In this document: piece after piece, positions 7,888 through 16,551 of the stretch
Position numbering within the stretch: the first letter of the stretch is position 1
How the letters are laid out: each line of letters opens with the position of its first letter
Origin: an uncultured Bacteroidota bacterium
Lineage (GTDB): Bacteria; Bacteroidota; Bacteroidia; UKL13-3
Assembly: GCA_903834625.1 (NCBI GenBank)
Contig: CAILJQ010000134.1
Location: forward strand, 1 to 38,513
DNA: 38,513 nt
Reading direction: 5' to 3'
Notes under the pieces: generated by a model
Told to the model about the DNA's origin: nothing
The model's input: only the letters and a program-made list of their open reading frames with translations
Databases searched by the model: none
Made by a program: the position numbers and the translations under genes

Positions 7888-8451
7888 TTAAACTGCTAAT
7901 ACCGCACGAAATCCGCGCGCAGCATAATAAGATTGGGCACCATTGTGGTAAACAAAAACATGGTTATACCTAAAATCTGCAAACAAGGCGCCACCTAATT
8001 TCCTTATGGGCGCAGGAGTTTGAATCCAACTAGAGGTTTTGGCATCAAAGTTTCCCAAGCTAAGTAGTTGCCTGTAATGTTCTTCCGACATCAATTCAAC
8101 ACCCATCCGCTGCGCCATTTCCATTGCACTGCCAGCAGGTTTGTTTTCTTTGCGGGCATCCAAAGCCTCGCGGTCAAAACACAAACTTCTGCGGCCTATG
8201 GGACTTTCAGCCGAGCAATCGGCAAATACAAATTGCCCCTTAGTTTGGCCTGAACCAATTACGTCTGGCTCACCACCAGTATCTTCCATTTGGTGCAAGC
8301 TATATAGTTTCTGAGGTGAGGCCAAAAGTCTTTCGTAAACGTCATTCCAAACAATTCCCTTATGTCTTTTGGGGTTCTTTTCAAACCTTGCTTGTAAAGT
8401 ATTTAACAAAACTTGGGTCTGCTCTTTGCTTAAAGTATTTGCCTTTGCCAT
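7888..8451 (-). CDS. DUF4256 family protein
   Basis: 187 residues from the ATG at 8451. The open frame extends 16 codons further, but that would overlap the preceding gene. Recognisable family blocks are LNTLQARFEKNPKRHKGI, EDTGGEPDVIG, DCSAESPIGRRSLCFDREA and GGALFADFRYNHVFVYHNGA. The family is soluble, found in many bacteria and has no established biochemical function. The gene begins seven bases after the stop of the large TPR-like protein and is probably read from the same transcript. Confidence 0.85.
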   Translation of the reverse strand: MAKANTLSKEQTQVLLNTLQARFEKNPKRHKGIVWNDVYERLLASPQKLYSLHQMEDTGGEPDVIGSGQTKGQFVFADCSAESPIGRRSLCFDREALDARKENKPAGSAMEMAQRMGVELMSEEHYRQLLSLGNFDAKTSSWIQTPAPIRKLGGALFADFRYNHVFVYHNGAQSYYAARGFRAVLAV

Positions 8452-8458
8452 GGTATTT

Positions 8459-10906
8459 TTATTCTTGAATAGTATTGTTTTTACCTGAACGCAAATCATT
8501 CACATAGGCCGTTAAGCCCCAACATTCTTTTATTTTATAGTAATCTGTGTTGGCAAATTTATCATGTAAGGCATAAAGGTACTCTATATCCTTTTCAGAC
8601 TGTTTGTTTTCCATGTATTCTTGTAAATGTCGGTTACATCTAAAAAGGGCATATAAGCACTTAGCGCTTAGCTCATTATTTTTACTATTACGTAGGGCCA
8701 ATTCTAAATAGGGAATGGCCCAAGCACTTCCATAATAATGCCTGTTAAAATTCTTTTCAGGTTGGTCTTTGTCTTCGCTATAACTGCTTCCATACCAGCC
8801 CCATGATTTGCTATATTCTAATGCGGTGTAGGCTCGGCCATAATAACTAATCTCCATATACAAGCAAGCCAAATTGTAGTAATTTTGAGCCAAATTACCT
8901 TTTTTTGATTTGATGCTTTCATGCAAGTTAAGCATGGTTTTGGTTATGCTATAGTGGTTATAATCCAGGGCCAAACGTTCTGCCCTTTCATTGTGTCTTT
9001 TTACTTCCTCAGGAGAATAATTGGGCGCTTCCTCTGCAGTAATTTTCTCATAATTATACGGGTAACATGGATGCCCATCTGGGTTGGTATTTAAGGTAGA
9101 AAAATTGATAGGAATAAAAGTTTTATCTGCTAACGCATAACACCTATTTGCCATCACTAAATTCTTTTCCCTTAAGTATAATGATCCTTGTATATCGCGT
9201 AATTCCTCGTTGCTATGGGTTCGAACCGAAACAATAAACTTCTCAAACAAGCCCTTTGGATTCTCGCGGATGGCAATGATGGTATCTATATCTTGTGGTG
9301 CTATTTGTTTTTCGAACATTACATAGCTATCATAAATATTGTCTACTCTTTCTGCCAACAAATAGGCTCTGGCTTTATCGCCTTGTTCTAAGAGTTTACC
9401 TGCAGCCATTATTTTAAGTCCATTAGGCAGAAATTCATGGTAATAAAATTGGTTTCTATTGTTTTCTATAAATCCTAAATCTAGCGCTAGGGTATTAAGG
9501 TTTTCATGCTTGCGCAAATCACTTGATTTGATGTGTAAAATGGCGGAGGTTAAATGGTGCTGCATGCGCATTTTATTGGGCAAGCTTTTAACCGTAATAC
9601 TATTTAGGGTACTCCTAGCTGTGGCATAATCACCTGAAATAATTTGTAAGTGCGCCAAACAAAGTTGGTAAAAATGGGTATGTACTGGATTCTTCTGTTG
9701 CAAGGTTTGAATCAAAGCCAATAATAGGGGTGTATTTTCAGTAGCTGTAGGATAACGTCTAATGAGCACCCCTTCTTCATTATATAAGTTATGGTCTGTA
9801 TCCTCTGTTTGATAATCAAAAGTATAATAGCCATATAAATCTTTGGGCATAAGCTGGTGGTCTATCTTATTAATTTCACGCACCAGCAAATCGTTTATAC
9901 TTGCATTTTGAGGATCTAAAGAAACAGCCATTTGGATATAAGCGGCGTTCAAATAATAATCTTTAAAAGCATATAAGGCATATACCATGGCCTGCTCCTT
10001 CTCATTTTTGCAATATGGCAATACCACTTCTATAGGCATGGTTTTACTAAAATTATTGAATGCCCTTTCTTGTTTTTCTTCACTTTTATCAAACAACATG
10101 GCTGCATAATAATTGGCCTTTTTTTGCTCACCTTCATTTACCAGTGCATCTGTTGCGTAGTTTTGGGCTGCTTGCTTCAGTTGCGATTCAGGAGAAGATT
10201 CAAAGTACAGCGTATATAATGAATCGGCTACATGAGGAACATAATGATACCTGGCATACCTAATCAATTGAAAAGCCAAGCGTTGTTTATAAAAGCTATC
10301 ATTTTCCATTTGTAGTTCTTTCAAATAATAAGGATACAAATGGTCTGCAACAGAAGCCTCATTTAAGTTATCGGTACCGTATGCGTCGTAATTATTAAAA
10401 TAATTCCAGCCATTGTCTAGTTCTTCGGTTCCAAATTCATTGGCCTTTGCCAACATAAAATAATGGAGCGCTTTTTCTTCTTTGTTTTGAACCAATTGCT
10501 TTACAAAAGATTGCTGACCAAATAAATTCAAAAAGTCCTCCTTTACAGGAATGCTATCACACACATATTTGGGAGATTGGTATAAAAAATCATAAATGTC
10601 TTTTTTATCAATTTTTTCATTTAACTGTTTGAACCAAATAGCCGTATTTTCATCTGTTAAAAAAGGTTCGGTTTCAGGTGCTAGATTCGCATTTTCTGGC
10701 CAATTGTAAAAATCAATGGTATAATAAAATGGTTCAAAACGTTTCTGACCTGCCTCCAAATCTGGCTGCATAAACACCTGAGGAATATCGCGCCATGAAA
10801 AACCATCTCCCCCGCATGCTCTCACAACATTGTACACCAACAAGGGTGCTACCATTACACTAACGAGCAGCGTTGAATAGTAATAAAATTTGCTCTTTGT
10901 TTTCAT
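8459..10906 (-). CDS. Large exported helical-repeat protein, unknown function
   Basis: 815 residues. The N-terminus has a basic start and a hydrophobic core (YSTLLVSVMVAPLLVYNVV) ending in RACGG, so it is exported, possibly as a lipoprotein on Cys31. The rest is alpha-helical and rich in Tyr, Asn and Ala, with TPR-like helix pairs such as LAQNYYNLACLYMEISYYG followed by RAYTALEYSKSWG, and SGDYATARSTLNSI. No enzyme motif is apparent. The start overlaps the 3' end of the preceding lipoprotein gene by 47 bases, so the two are translationally linked and may form a complex in the periplasm or at the outer membrane. I do not recognise the family by name. Confidence 0.75.
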   Translation of the reverse strand: MKTKSKFYYYSTLLVSVMVAPLLVYNVVRACGGDGFSWRDIPQVFMQPDLEAGQKRFEPFYYTIDFYNWPENANLAPETEPFLTDENTAIWFKQLNEKIDKKDIYDFLYQSPKYVCDSIPVKEDFLNLFGQQSFVKQLVQNKEEKALHYFMLAKANEFGTEELDNGWNYFNNYDAYGTDNLNEASVADHLYPYYLKELQMENDSFYKQRLAFQLIRYARYHYVPHVADSLYTLYFESSPESQLKQAAQNYATDALVNEGEQKKANYYAAMLFDKSEEKQERAFNNFSKTMPIEVVLPYCKNEKEQAMVYALYAFKDYYLNAAYIQMAVSLDPQNASINDLLVREINKIDHQLMPKDLYGYYTFDYQTEDTDHNLYNEEGVLIRRYPTATENTPLLLALIQTLQQKNPVHTHFYQLCLAHLQIISGDYATARSTLNSITVKSLPNKMRMQHHLTSAILHIKSSDLRKHENLNTLALDLGFIENNRNQFYYHEFLPNGLKIMAAGKLLEQGDKARAYLLAERVDNIYDSYVMFEKQIAPQDIDTIIAIRENPKGLFEKFIVSVRTHSNEELRDIQGSLYLREKNLVMANRCYALADKTFIPINFSTLNTNPDGHPCYPYNYEKITAEEAPNYSPEEVKRHNERAERLALDYNHYSITKTMLNLHESIKSKKGNLAQNYYNLACLYMEISYYGRAYTALEYSKSWGWYGSSYSEDKDQPEKNFNRHYYGSAWAIPYLELALRNSKNNELSAKCLYALFRCNRHLQEYMENKQSEKDIEYLYALHDKFANTDYYKIKECWGLTAYVNDLRSGKNNTIQE

Positions 10907-11906
10907 CGTTTTTTTGTAGGCTATTGTAATGGTAAATACTAACAGTTAACTTATCGTGTTTCAGTTGATCTTTGAGATAGCTTGTTACTTCTTGCACCTC
11001 TTGTATATTACATTCTTCAATGCGTACCAAACTTCCTTCAGACAAATACCTGTCATAATTATAGGTATCATGTTTTACCAAATAGGTATGGTCATAAACT
11101 GTTTCCAAAAAGTTGGTATCACTTTTTACTTCTGCCAAACGCATTCCGTTTGATAATCCTATGAACTGTTTGTTGTTATCAAACACTACGCCCCAGCTAA
11201 ACGTTGGCATGGCAATATCTAGTGGCAAAGGATATTTTACATCTTTCACATAACTCATTACCTCCTCTTTATTGAACAAAGAGTTGTTTACATCAAACTT
11301 TACCGGATTATTGATATTATAACACATCAACATTCCCTTTTTAACAGGTGGCACATTGTTTACATGATATTTGTATTGGTGCAGGCGAATGGTAGCAGAG
11401 ATTTCATAATCTAAATCTTTTTGTAATTGGTTAAGCAAATAAAAGTACTTATCGCGCGTGCTATTGGTCCAATCGCAATCCATTTGTATTTCATGCACTT
11501 GATTGCCAATTTGGGTTCGCTTTATTTCTTTTTTTATACGCGTACTTATTTTGTTGGATAGGTCGCGTATACCTGCGGTGTCTAATTTACTAATGGTATT
11601 TTTGGTAATAAAAACGACAGGAATAATTTCTAAGCTGGCGGGAATTTTGGTATCAAATCTCACAGGACCAACAGGCACAGCTTGAGATTCAAAATCGACA
11701 TCAAAAAAACGGAGGTAGAGTTTATTTACCTCAAGCGATTTGAGGTATTCTACATCTGTGGTATCGAGTTTAAAATTGGTTTCCCAATAATAAAATGCGT
11801 TTGAACTAACTCCTGAAAAAGGACTTTTGCACCTGCCAAAAAACAACAGCAACGAGGCAGCAAAAAAGACTATACATGCTTTAAAAAAGCGGAAATGGGT
11901 AAACAT
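10860..11906 (-). CDS. Putative lipoprotein with TIM-barrel-like fold, unknown function
   Basis: 348 residues. The signal sequence ends in LLLFFGRC, so lipid attachment at Cys26 is likely. The following region alternates strands and helices: KLYLRFFDVDFE, EIIPVVFITKNTI, VHEIQMDCDWTNSTRDKYF, EISATIRLHQYK, GMLMCYNIN, PLDIAMPTFSWGVVF. This looks like a TIM-barrel glycosidase-related fold, with QMDCDWT at the position of a catalytic-strand acidic residue. Assignment to a glycoside-hydrolase-like family such as DUF3142 is a guess. It is the first gene of a pair with the large helical-repeat protein. Confidence 0.65.
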   Translation of the reverse strand: MFTHFRFFKACIVFFAASLLLFFGRCKSPFSGVSSNAFYYWETNFKLDTTDVEYLKSLEVNKLYLRFFDVDFESQAVPVGPVRFDTKIPASLEIIPVVFITKNTISKLDTAGIRDLSNKISTRIKKEIKRTQIGNQVHEIQMDCDWTNSTRDKYFYLLNQLQKDLDYEISATIRLHQYKYHVNNVPPVKKGMLMCYNINNPVKFDVNNSLFNKEEVMSYVKDVKYPLPLDIAMPTFSWGVVFDNNKQFIGLSNGMRLAEVKSDTNFLETVYDHTYLVKHDTYNYDRYLSEGSLVRIEECNIQEVQEVTSYLKDQLKHDKLTVSIYHYNSLQKNDENKEQILLLFNAAR

Positions 11907-11966
11907 GAACCAAATCTACCCTAATTAACTAAAAAGTAAAAACCTGTTGAATGAAATATCCGATTT

Positions 11967-13580
11967 TTAAGGCTTAATAATTAGTTTACGGGTAATTTTC
12001 TCTGATGAATTTTCGAGTGTTATGAAATAGGTTAACCCTGGCCTTAAATCATGAAACTTGAGGTTTAATGTATTTTCCCCTGTTTTTAATGAAGGCAACA
12101 TTTCAGACTCAAGTAATTTGCCCTCTAAACTGTAGATAGATAGTTTAGTTTCCAATACCTGGGTAAGAAAAAATTTCAATACAAATTCTCCCTGACTGGG
12201 ATTTGGGTATAGTTGCATTTGCATACTCCCTTGACTTTGAGGATTGAGCTGATGTGGCAAAGAAGTAAGGCCAGACCGTGTAAGGTAAACCTTATAAATT
12301 TGGCTACTGGCACTGCTTTGGGTTCCTGTATTGGTAAAGAAGATATTGGGAGCAGTGCTGCTAATACCTCCATAAATATATCCTACGAGGGTTGTATCTG
12401 CTTGTAAGGCATCTAAATCTATTACTTCATTGGCAAATTGAGGAATTTGTGGAAGGGTAATAAATTCTGAACCCGCGCCCATTAAACCCGGCATTTCAAC
12501 AGGCATCTTATATTCTGCCATGTTACCATTTGCTATCCTACTCACACGAGCAATGGTTTTCACAAAAGGAACATTATTGTCTTGAACCAAAACACCCGAG
12601 CTATCATAAAACTGCGCAATCCCCCCAAAGAAAACATTGTGCATTTCATTTTTACCTTTTGAATAGGCAGGTAATACCGCACAATGGTAATGGTTATAAT
12701 ATTGCTGAAAATTAGGATTTACTTGATGTGAAACGCTGTCTATATTCACAGAATTGAGGAAGGGTAAATCAATAGTTGGCTGAAATACTCCAGAAAAAGC
12801 GGTGATCCCTTCTGCCCCATTTGGCAATATTTGAGGTACCACATTATAATCTCTGCGGTGAAGGTTTGTGGCATCATAAATTTCTGGTAAATGGGTGACG
12901 GTAATTGTGGTTCCATCATCTGTTAGGTTAAACTTACGAATGGCATTTGTATATACCTGCGTATACGTTGGATTACCCATGGGGTTGTAGTTGCCATCAA
13001 ACCTATTTCCACCAACCAAGTAAAAAGTATGGTTAATTTTTTTGAGATGTCCACCTGTTACAGCAAATTTTTGGTCGATCAACTGCCTAAAATGGGCTGT
13101 AATACTTGTACCAGCAATGATTGAATTGATAAGCGCAGGAACATGTATGGCCATTAGGTTGGGGAAGGTAATACGAGATGCAGAAGCTGTATTGTATCCA
13201 TATCCACCAATGAGATAGAGGTAATCTCCTTGTTGGTGAAACTGCATATTGGTTGAACTTAACTGCTCCTGCATGGCAACAGGTAAACTACTTATAGATA
13301 CCGACCATTTCTGTTTTAATTGTGGATCAACTACTATTAATTGGTTGTTATTTCCAGCCACATCAAATGCAGCAAAAGGCTGACGGCGGTGCAAGCCATC
13401 CAATCGTCCACCCACAACAAGCCACTTTCCAGCAGATTGCCCAAAGGCAAAAGCCTGTAGGCCCCCTAACTGAGGTACGTTCATAGGTTCAAGGTATACT
13501 TGAAAAGGGTTATTACTTTGGGCATTCACAGAAACTGCACATGCGATGAGTATGGTTAAAAGAGGAATTCTTAATTTCAT
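11967..13580 (-). CDS. Kelch-like beta-propeller protein with T9SS sorting domain
   Basis: 537 residues. The signal peptide is MKLRIPLLTILIACAVSVNA followed by Q. Residues about 30-430 contain repeated glycine-pair blades characteristic of kelch propellers (GKWLVVGGRLDG, DYLYLIGGYGY, HTFYLVGGNRFDG, NVFFGGIAQFYD). From about residue 455 comes the type IX sorting domain: MQLYPNPSQGEFVLKF, LSIYSLEGKLLES and a final RKLIIKP. It should be secreted and anchored on the cell surface. No ligand can be inferred. It is monocistronic, with its own upstream region containing an 18-bp dyad. Confidence 0.85.
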   Translation of the reverse strand: MKLRIPLLTILIACAVSVNAQSNNPFQVYLEPMNVPQLGGLQAFAFGQSAGKWLVVGGRLDGLHRRQPFAAFDVAGNNNQLIVVDPQLKQKWSVSISSLPVAMQEQLSSTNMQFHQQGDYLYLIGGYGYNTASASRITFPNLMAIHVPALINSIIAGTSITAHFRQLIDQKFAVTGGHLKKINHTFYLVGGNRFDGNYNPMGNPTYTQVYTNAIRKFNLTDDGTTITVTHLPEIYDATNLHRRDYNVVPQILPNGAEGITAFSGVFQPTIDLPFLNSVNIDSVSHQVNPNFQQYYNHYHCAVLPAYSKGKNEMHNVFFGGIAQFYDSSGVLVQDNNVPFVKTIARVSRIANGNMAEYKMPVEMPGLMGAGSEFITLPQIPQFANEVIDLDALQADTTLVGYIYGGISSTAPNIFFTNTGTQSSASSQIYKVYLTRSGLTSLPHQLNPQSQGSMQMQLYPNPSQGEFVLKFFLTQVLETKLSIYSLEGKLLESEMLPSLKTGENTLNLKFHDLRPGLTYFITLENSSEKITRKLIIKP

Positions 13581-13625
13581 TTTTTATGAATTTACCTCAA
13601 AGATGAATACAAAAGCGCACAAACA

Positions 13626-13643
13626 TTGTAACACTTGTTACAA
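13626..13643. promoter_or_regulatory. 18-bp dyad, possible CRP/FNR-type operator
   Basis: TTGTAACACTTGTTACAA has two perfect 8-base arms (TTGTAACA / TGTTACAA) around two bases. It lies 46 bases upstream of the kelch/T9SS gene start. Arms beginning TTGT and ending ACAA resemble CRP/FNR-superfamily sites. A degenerate -7 element (CATCTTTG) lies between the dyad and the ATG. Confidence 0.4.
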
Positions 13644-13862
13644 TACTCTTAATATAATTACACCTTTGAGTACACCCTCAAACAGGTATTATTCTCATTC
13701 AATTTGGTATTTAATTCTTGCGCTTATTTGAATATAGAAATCACATGAAGGGATTAACATGGAATTCAATCAATATGCTTGCATGAGGTTAGCGGTGTAA
13801 AATAGGCAAAGCATACAGCTGCAAACAGGTTAAAACACCCTTAAAACCATTGGGAAGGGAAC

Positions 13863-14564
13863 TTATTTACCAACCTTTACAGAAATTCTAAAAATGGGGC
13901 AAAATGCAAAATAGAAAACCCTTTTATTTAACACCACTTCATTGGTTAACAAGTTCGATTTAGTTCCGTTTACACTACCTATTCTAAAAAGCACTTCTAT
14001 ATTTAGATTTACTTTTTTGTTCTCCCTTACACACAATCCTGTTCCAAACAACATACCGCGATCTAACCCTTTTGAATATCGATAATTAAAAGATGTGTCG
14101 TTGTGTAAGAAACTTTGACTAGAAGTTGGCGTGTAATAAGTCTCACGAAAGGTTCCAGAATCTGATTGGATTTGACTCATCCCCAAATAATAGCCTGTTT
14201 TAAAATAGATCAAATTAGGCACAATAAATAACTGAAAACAAGGTTCAAAAACAAAGGCATTGCTTGAGGTATATAAATGTATTTGGGTATTTGAACTATA
14301 ATATATGCTTGAACTAGTAGCTAAATTTCCAGTTTTTTCTCCGAAATGATAGTAGGCAGCAGATACATCTAATAGGGTACTTCTATTTAATGGATAGGTT
14401 GCCCCTAATTTTACGCCAATATTTGGAACCTTTTTTGGCATATAAGGTTCAAAAATAATGGTACTATGCAACACCATATCTGTATGGAGGCGTAATTGAG
14501 CATTGGTAATGATTGGCATAATAACCAATAGAAAAAAGCCAATACCACGCATGAAGATTTTCAT
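13863..14564 (-). CDS. Putative outer-membrane beta-barrel protein, paralogue 2
   Basis: 233 residues from the ATG at 14564. Longer starts at 14612 would only overlap the preceding gene. Signal peptide: IGFFLLVIMPIITNA then Q. The mature part is a series of aromatic-ended amphipathic strands (LLDVSAAYYHFGE, FVFEPCFQLFIVPNLIYFKT, SFNYRYSKGLDRGMLFGTG, LNIEVLFRIGSV, FYFAFCPIFRIS). It aligns along its length with the neighbouring 226-residue protein, sharing VPNLIY(F/V)KTG, QSDSG and SKG(L/F)DRGM, so the two are a tandem duplication. An outer-membrane barrel is inferred from strand pattern. Function unknown. Confidence 0.65.
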   Translation of the reverse strand: MKIFMRGIGFFLLVIMPIITNAQLRLHTDMVLHSTIIFEPYMPKKVPNIGVKLGATYPLNRSTLLDVSAAYYHFGEKTGNLATSSSIYYSSNTQIHLYTSSNAFVFEPCFQLFIVPNLIYFKTGYYLGMSQIQSDSGTFRETYYTPTSSQSFLHNDTSFNYRYSKGLDRGMLFGTGLCVRENKKVNLNIEVLFRIGSVNGTKSNLLTNEVVLNKRVFYFAFCPIFRISVKVGK

Positions 14565-14595
14565 TAAAATTCCGCTATTTAAACCCTTTTTAATA

Positions 14596-15276
14596 TCATT
14601 TTGCAAACACATATGATAATTTTAACGAAGGCATAAAAGCCAAATAACTTGTTGTGTAATTGCTTGTTTGCGCGTTTTTTATCAAATCAGTTTTGGTTGA
14701 GGTTATTTTGCCAATACGAAACACAACTTCAAAATCTAGGGTTATTTTATCTGCGCATAGTAATTCCAAGCCTGAGCCAAAAAACATGCCTCTATCAAAA
14801 CCCTTACTGAAAGAGTAACTGAATGGGGTAATATTTTCTCTAGGATTGGTATAAGAACTATAACTATTTCTATTTCCTGAATCAGATTGCACTTGGTTCA
14901 CCCCAAAAAAAGGTCCTGTTTTAACATACAATAAATTGGGAACAATGTAAATGAGTAAGGTAGGTTCAAAACTATAGCCCCGTGTTTGGTTGTATAAATG
15001 GTAGGTAGTAGTAATACTTCCATCTTCATAATTATCAATGTATTTGCCATCTTGGGAGTTAAAATTATAAAAGGAGGCAGATAAATCTGCCTTTAAGTAT
15101 TCGTTAAACCTGTAGGCTCCTCCCAATTTTGCCCCAAAATTACGCACCTTATTGGGACGATTTTCCTCACCAAAAATTGTGCTATGATACACCCCATCCA
15201 TGTGGATTGACAACTGTGCTTGACTTAATATAGGAAAGTTACAAACTAGGATAGCAATAATGAATAGTGGTTTCAT
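14596..15276 (-). CDS. Putative outer-membrane beta-barrel protein, paralogue 1
   Basis: 226 residues with signal peptide (LFIIAILVCNFPILSQA then Q). The core contains LKADLSASFYNFN, YSFEPTLLIYIVPNLLYVKT, FSYSFSKGFDRGMFFGSG and LDFEVVFRIGKI, matching the downstream paralogue strand for strand, and it ends in a typical aromatic strand (LKLSYVFAK). Its ATG overlaps the stop of the preceding gene in the ATGA arrangement, so it belongs to a three-gene operon with the 162-residue protein and the second barrel. No known family name is offered. Confidence 0.65.
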   Translation of the reverse strand: MKPLFIIAILVCNFPILSQAQLSIHMDGVYHSTIFGEENRPNKVRNFGAKLGGAYRFNEYLKADLSASFYNFNSQDGKYIDNYEDGSITTTYHLYNQTRGYSFEPTLLIYIVPNLLYVKTGPFFGVNQVQSDSGNRNSYSSYTNPRENITPFSYSFSKGFDRGMFFGSGLELLCADKITLDFEVVFRIGKITSTKTDLIKNAQTSNYTTSYLAFMPSLKLSYVFAK

Positions 15277-15761
15277 TTGAAATTTCCTTTCATTGGAATA
15301 ATGATGGGATTATTCATACGTGCATTTCGAGAGATTATTTTTGGAACCAATAACATGGTAATGGGCGTAACAGCAATAACCAATGCATCCACTAATAAAG
15401 TTCCTAAACCATTTCCCGCTACAGCAAACATAATTCCAGCAGAAGCATTTATACTGCAGAAATAATAAATGGCTAGTGGCCTCGCCGCCTTATCTTTTCC
15501 TCCATCTAAATTGACTTCATACACCAATTCAGTATTTACTACTGCACCGTTTTGCATGTAAAAATTACCATTCTCATAACTCATCAATTTGCCTTTGATA
15601 GGTGCTCGAGAGAAATCATTAAACACAAGGGTAACCTTGGTTTTTTCAAATTGAATGCGATGTTCCATACCAGCAGTATCTTTTACTATGAGGGAAGATT
15701 GCGCGTACAAGCCACTGAAGGAAAAACACAAGATTAGGGGTAAAAGGATGTGTAATTTCAT
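15273..15761 (-). CDS. Small exported protein with central membrane segment
   Basis: 162 residues. Signal peptide: LHILLPLILCFSFSGLYA then Q. Residues about 23-90 form a small beta-rich domain (HRIQFEKTKVTLVFNDFS, IKGKLMSYENGNFYM). A hydrophobic glycine-rich segment follows (AGIMFAVAGNGLGTLLVDAL, VIAVTPITMLLVPKI), perhaps one or two transmembrane helices or a hydrophobic hairpin. It is the first gene of the operon with the two barrel paralogues. Family not recognised. Confidence 0.6.
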   Translation of the reverse strand: MKLHILLPLILCFSFSGLYAQSSLIVKDTAGMEHRIQFEKTKVTLVFNDFSRAPIKGKLMSYENGNFYMQNGAVVNTELVYEVNLDGGKDKAARPLAIYYFCSINASAGIMFAVAGNGLGTLLVDALVIAVTPITMLLVPKIISRNARMNNPIIIPMKGNFK

Positions 15762-15860
15762 GGATAAATATTTACTGAAATGTACAAAAAATCACATGAA
15801 TCTTTTACATGAAAAAAAAATTTCAATCAAGCCGTAATTACCCTGAACCTAGCTTCATTT

Positions 15861-16412
15861 TTATATTACCATGCACTGCTCACGCAAAAGTTTCATATAT
15901 GCCAAGCCCTTTTCACGTGCAAAAATCACATTCCGCTCTGGTATTCCTTCTGGATTATTGTGCTTTTCTAACACGGCATCCATACTTTCTTCCCGCAGCA
16001 AATGAATCATAGGATAAATAGACCTATTGGTATAATTGGCCGCATCATTTTCATCGCTACCTTCAAATAAATAAAAGGGGTGAAAACTGGCTAGTTGGTA
16101 TATGCCTTCATATCCTTCATCAAAAATCATTTGTTCTGCATCATCTACCAATTGAAGGTAATCGTCAAACAACTCAAATCTATAAGGAAACAATAATAAG
16201 GTGGTTTCAATTTCTGGATGAGCATCTAAATGGATGCACTCTAAGAGCAAGGATTTAACACTTGCCTTGCGAGTACCTGGTTCTGCTACTTTATATAAGA
16301 TGGTATCGTCTTTTACTTCTTGGGCAGCAAAGGGACAAAAATTTTGTCCTACCACCACCAATTGCACCCACTTGCGGGTTTGTTGGATCATTTCTATTTG
16401 GGAATATTCCAT
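15861..16412 (-). CDS. DUF1415 family protein
   Basis: 183 residues from the ATG at 16412; the slightly longer frame starts with TTG. Family blocks are VVVGQNFCPFA (residues about 18-28, a conserved Cys-Pro segment), TTLLLFPYRFELFDDYL, YQLASFHPFYLFEG and NRSIYPMIHLLREES. The family is cytoplasmic and has no firmly established function. On the minus strand a TACCTTG sequence about 25 bases before the ATG resembles the -7 promoter element. The gene is divergent from the glycosyltransferase gene. Confidence 0.9.
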   Translation of the reverse strand: MEYSQIEMIQQTRKWVQLVVVGQNFCPFAAQEVKDDTILYKVAEPGTRKASVKSLLLECIHLDAHPEIETTLLLFPYRFELFDDYLQLVDDAEQMIFDEGYEGIYQLASFHPFYLFEGSDENDAANYTNRSIYPMIHLLREESMDAVLEKHNNPEGIPERNVIFAREKGLAYMKLLREQCMVI

Positions 16413-16551
16413 AGGCTTTTGTGCGCTTGGCAAGGTAAGCCTTTATTGCCCCGAAGCAAGGTAACTAAAACATATAAATATAAACCTACACAGTAATTAA
16501 GCCAAGAAGAATTCGGAATAATTTGTCAAATCTGTATTTGCACCGTAAATT

